Shown here: positions 63,074 through 64,000 of the stretch, piece after piece
Layout: the number at the start of each line of letters is the position of its first letter
How positions within the stretch are numbered: the stretch's first letter is position 1
Assembly: GCF_016920785.2 (NCBI RefSeq)
Contig: NW_024609884.1
Coordinates: 84,560,069 to 84,624,068 of the forward strand
Length of the DNA stretch: 64,000 nt
Direction of reading: 5' to 3'
Origin: Ixodes scapularis
Lineage: Eukaryota; Arthropoda; Arachnida; Ixodida; Ixodidae
Notes under the pieces: model-generated
Seen by the model: the letters and a program-made list of their open reading frames with translations, nothing else
What the model was told of the DNA's origin: nothing
Databases searched by the model: none
Translations under genes and position numbers: made by a program

Positions 63074-63938
63074 GGGTGTAGGAAAAAATGTGCCCGGAAA
63101 AAATGTTCCCGGAAAAAATGTCCCCGGATAAAATGCCCCGGGAAAAAACGGCCCCAGGTGGGAAGTAGGAAAAAATGTCCCCATAGGGGGATTCTCTATG
63201 TCTGGGTTTCCCTGATCCTCATGACCTTCGGGCGGTCCGGTCATATGTCCTTGGGAGAAAAGGCACTGTGTGGCAAGTAGAAAAAAACGGCTCCAACAAA
63301 CAAGGAAATATACGATTCCCCGAGGTACACATCGCGACACTGTTAGCGCGAACACGACATCGGGGCATTTTCACATTTGACTTAGAAAGAGTATTAGTGG
63401 GAACGAAATTTTAACGTCTACGTTATATCCCCAAGTGAGAACCTTCAGTACCTATAGTAACTTTGATGACAAACTTTCGTTTCTATGAAGAAAAAAAAAA
63501 ACAAAAAAAAAACAACTAGCGTTCTTATGTTTGTGCTAACAGTGTCACGCTTTTTACCTATTTGGAAATGGTACACAAGTACCTCTCAAATTTTCCCAAA
63601 CACAGTACTTTGGATTTGGCTAGAAGTGCTATAAATGTTTATTCCACAATAAAAAAAATAAAAATACAATGATTTGGTTTCGGCAAACCCAATAATTTGA
63701 TTTCCAAAATACCCCACAATAGAATATTTCGGCTGCCTTGTGTGACTTCCAGTCTCCCTTTCTACCTTTAGGTGGGTCAGGTCATTTGTGACCGGATAAT
63801 GACAGGGCAGCCCGAAGGCCACGAGAATGGGGGAAAACACAGCGGTAGAGAACCCTTCGGGGACATTTTTTCCTACTTTCCACATGGGGCCTTCTTTTCC
63901 GGGGACATTGTTTTCCGGGGACATTTCTTCCGGAACCC
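63074..63938. mobile_element. long-TIR element with 9-bp target duplication
   Basis: Inverted ends of about 180 bp: left 63074-63250, right about 63770-63938. Each begins with tandem units of about 17 nt around GGAAAAAATGTCCCCG and continues to a match around CCTTCGGGC. GTCAAACGG flanks both sides (63065-63073, 63939-63947). Long TIRs and a 9-bp duplication fit Mutator-like (MULE) elements (known trait). Open frames through the TIR (repeats of PGTFF) are by-products of the tandem units. No transposase, so non-autonomous. Confidence 0.75.
63333..63552. mobile_element. small MITE nested in the long-TIR element
   Basis: GACACTGTTAGC near the left end (63338) and GCTAACAGTGTC near the right end (63537) are inverted repeats that extend imperfectly to about 24 nt. 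The left two thirds match the extra segment in the solo LTR at about 61786-61945. Non-coding. Confidence 0.55.
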
Positions 63939-64000
63939 GTCAAACGGAACACGTTTCAAAATACTTTTCAACAGGGAATTAGCTCGTGCACGCCAGAACA

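Noticed and set aside
62756..63355. 199-codon minus-strand frame with repeated PGTFF units
   Set aside because: The repeats are the tandem units of the long-TIR element read in one frame, not a structural protein.

Overview
This is a eukaryotic, repeat-dominated genomic window, most likely from an ixodid (hard) tick. The evidence is a tRNA-headed SINE at 29680-29918 whose body resembles the Ruka-type SINEs of ticks (recognised from memory, not searched), introns with GT-AG borders, Penelope, Gypsy, PIF/Harbinger and several LINE lineages packed together, and many TTAA-flanked MITEs. I found no convincing host protein-coding gene, rRNA or CRISPR. Nearly everything I can name is a transposable element or its debris.

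Layout. 1-5.6 kb: simple repeats, two adjacent 16-bp hairpins, a tRNA-Thr-like SINE head and a small TIR element built from TTTCATCGAA units. 5.7-10.2 kb: a PIF/Harbinger element whose transposase gene (minus strand) has two mappable introns. 10.36-10.79 and 12.34-12.78 kb: two long-hairpin MITEs flanked by TA. 13.7-14.8 kb: a LINE fragment. 15.56-21.48 kb: a young Ty3/Gypsy element (two 419-bp LTRs with 2 differences, ATAT target duplication) whose gag stop is preceded by a textbook -1 frameshift site and pseudoknot, and whose LTR carries a tRNA-Glu-like pol III promoter sequence. 22.1-31.1 kb: a second, decayed Harbinger copy loaded with nested insertions, including an apparently intact 5.1-kb LINE sitting inside a tRNA-like sequence, a SINE with a 15-bp duplication, a TTAA element and a hAT-like MITE.

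31.2-35.2 kb: a Penelope-like element with reverse transcriptase, GIY-YIG domain, 1-kb inverted arms and a 34-nt tail. 35.6-37.5 kb: a decayed Gypsy remnant. 37.8-49.7 kb: a MITE graveyard of TTAA-flanked elements, including three abutting units at 46.33-47.81 kb, the first two forming a ~1.1-kb palindrome, and an array of nine CACGTG motifs at 44.5-44.8 kb. 51.0-51.3 kb: a hAT-type MITE made of long G and C runs. 51.8-61.0 kb: a long I/R1-like LINE (minus strand, two ORFs plus RNase H), split in its RT by a 3.55-kb ACGTC-rich TIR element and scrambled in its endonuclease by a local duplication. 61.6-62.2 kb: a solo LTR related to the Gypsy element. 63.07-63.94 kb: a long-TIR element with a 9-bp target duplication and another MITE inside.

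The genes are therefore mostly selfish: copy-and-paste machines (Gypsy, LINEs, Penelope) supplying reverse transcription, and cut-and-paste machines (Harbinger) or their non-autonomous dependents. The nesting gives a relative time order: Harbinger-2 first, then the elements inside it, with LINE-A inside one of those. Gypsy-1 is probably among the most recent arrivals because its LTRs are nearly identical. Positions of insertion boundaries were read by eye from inverted and direct repeats and need alignment to confirm.
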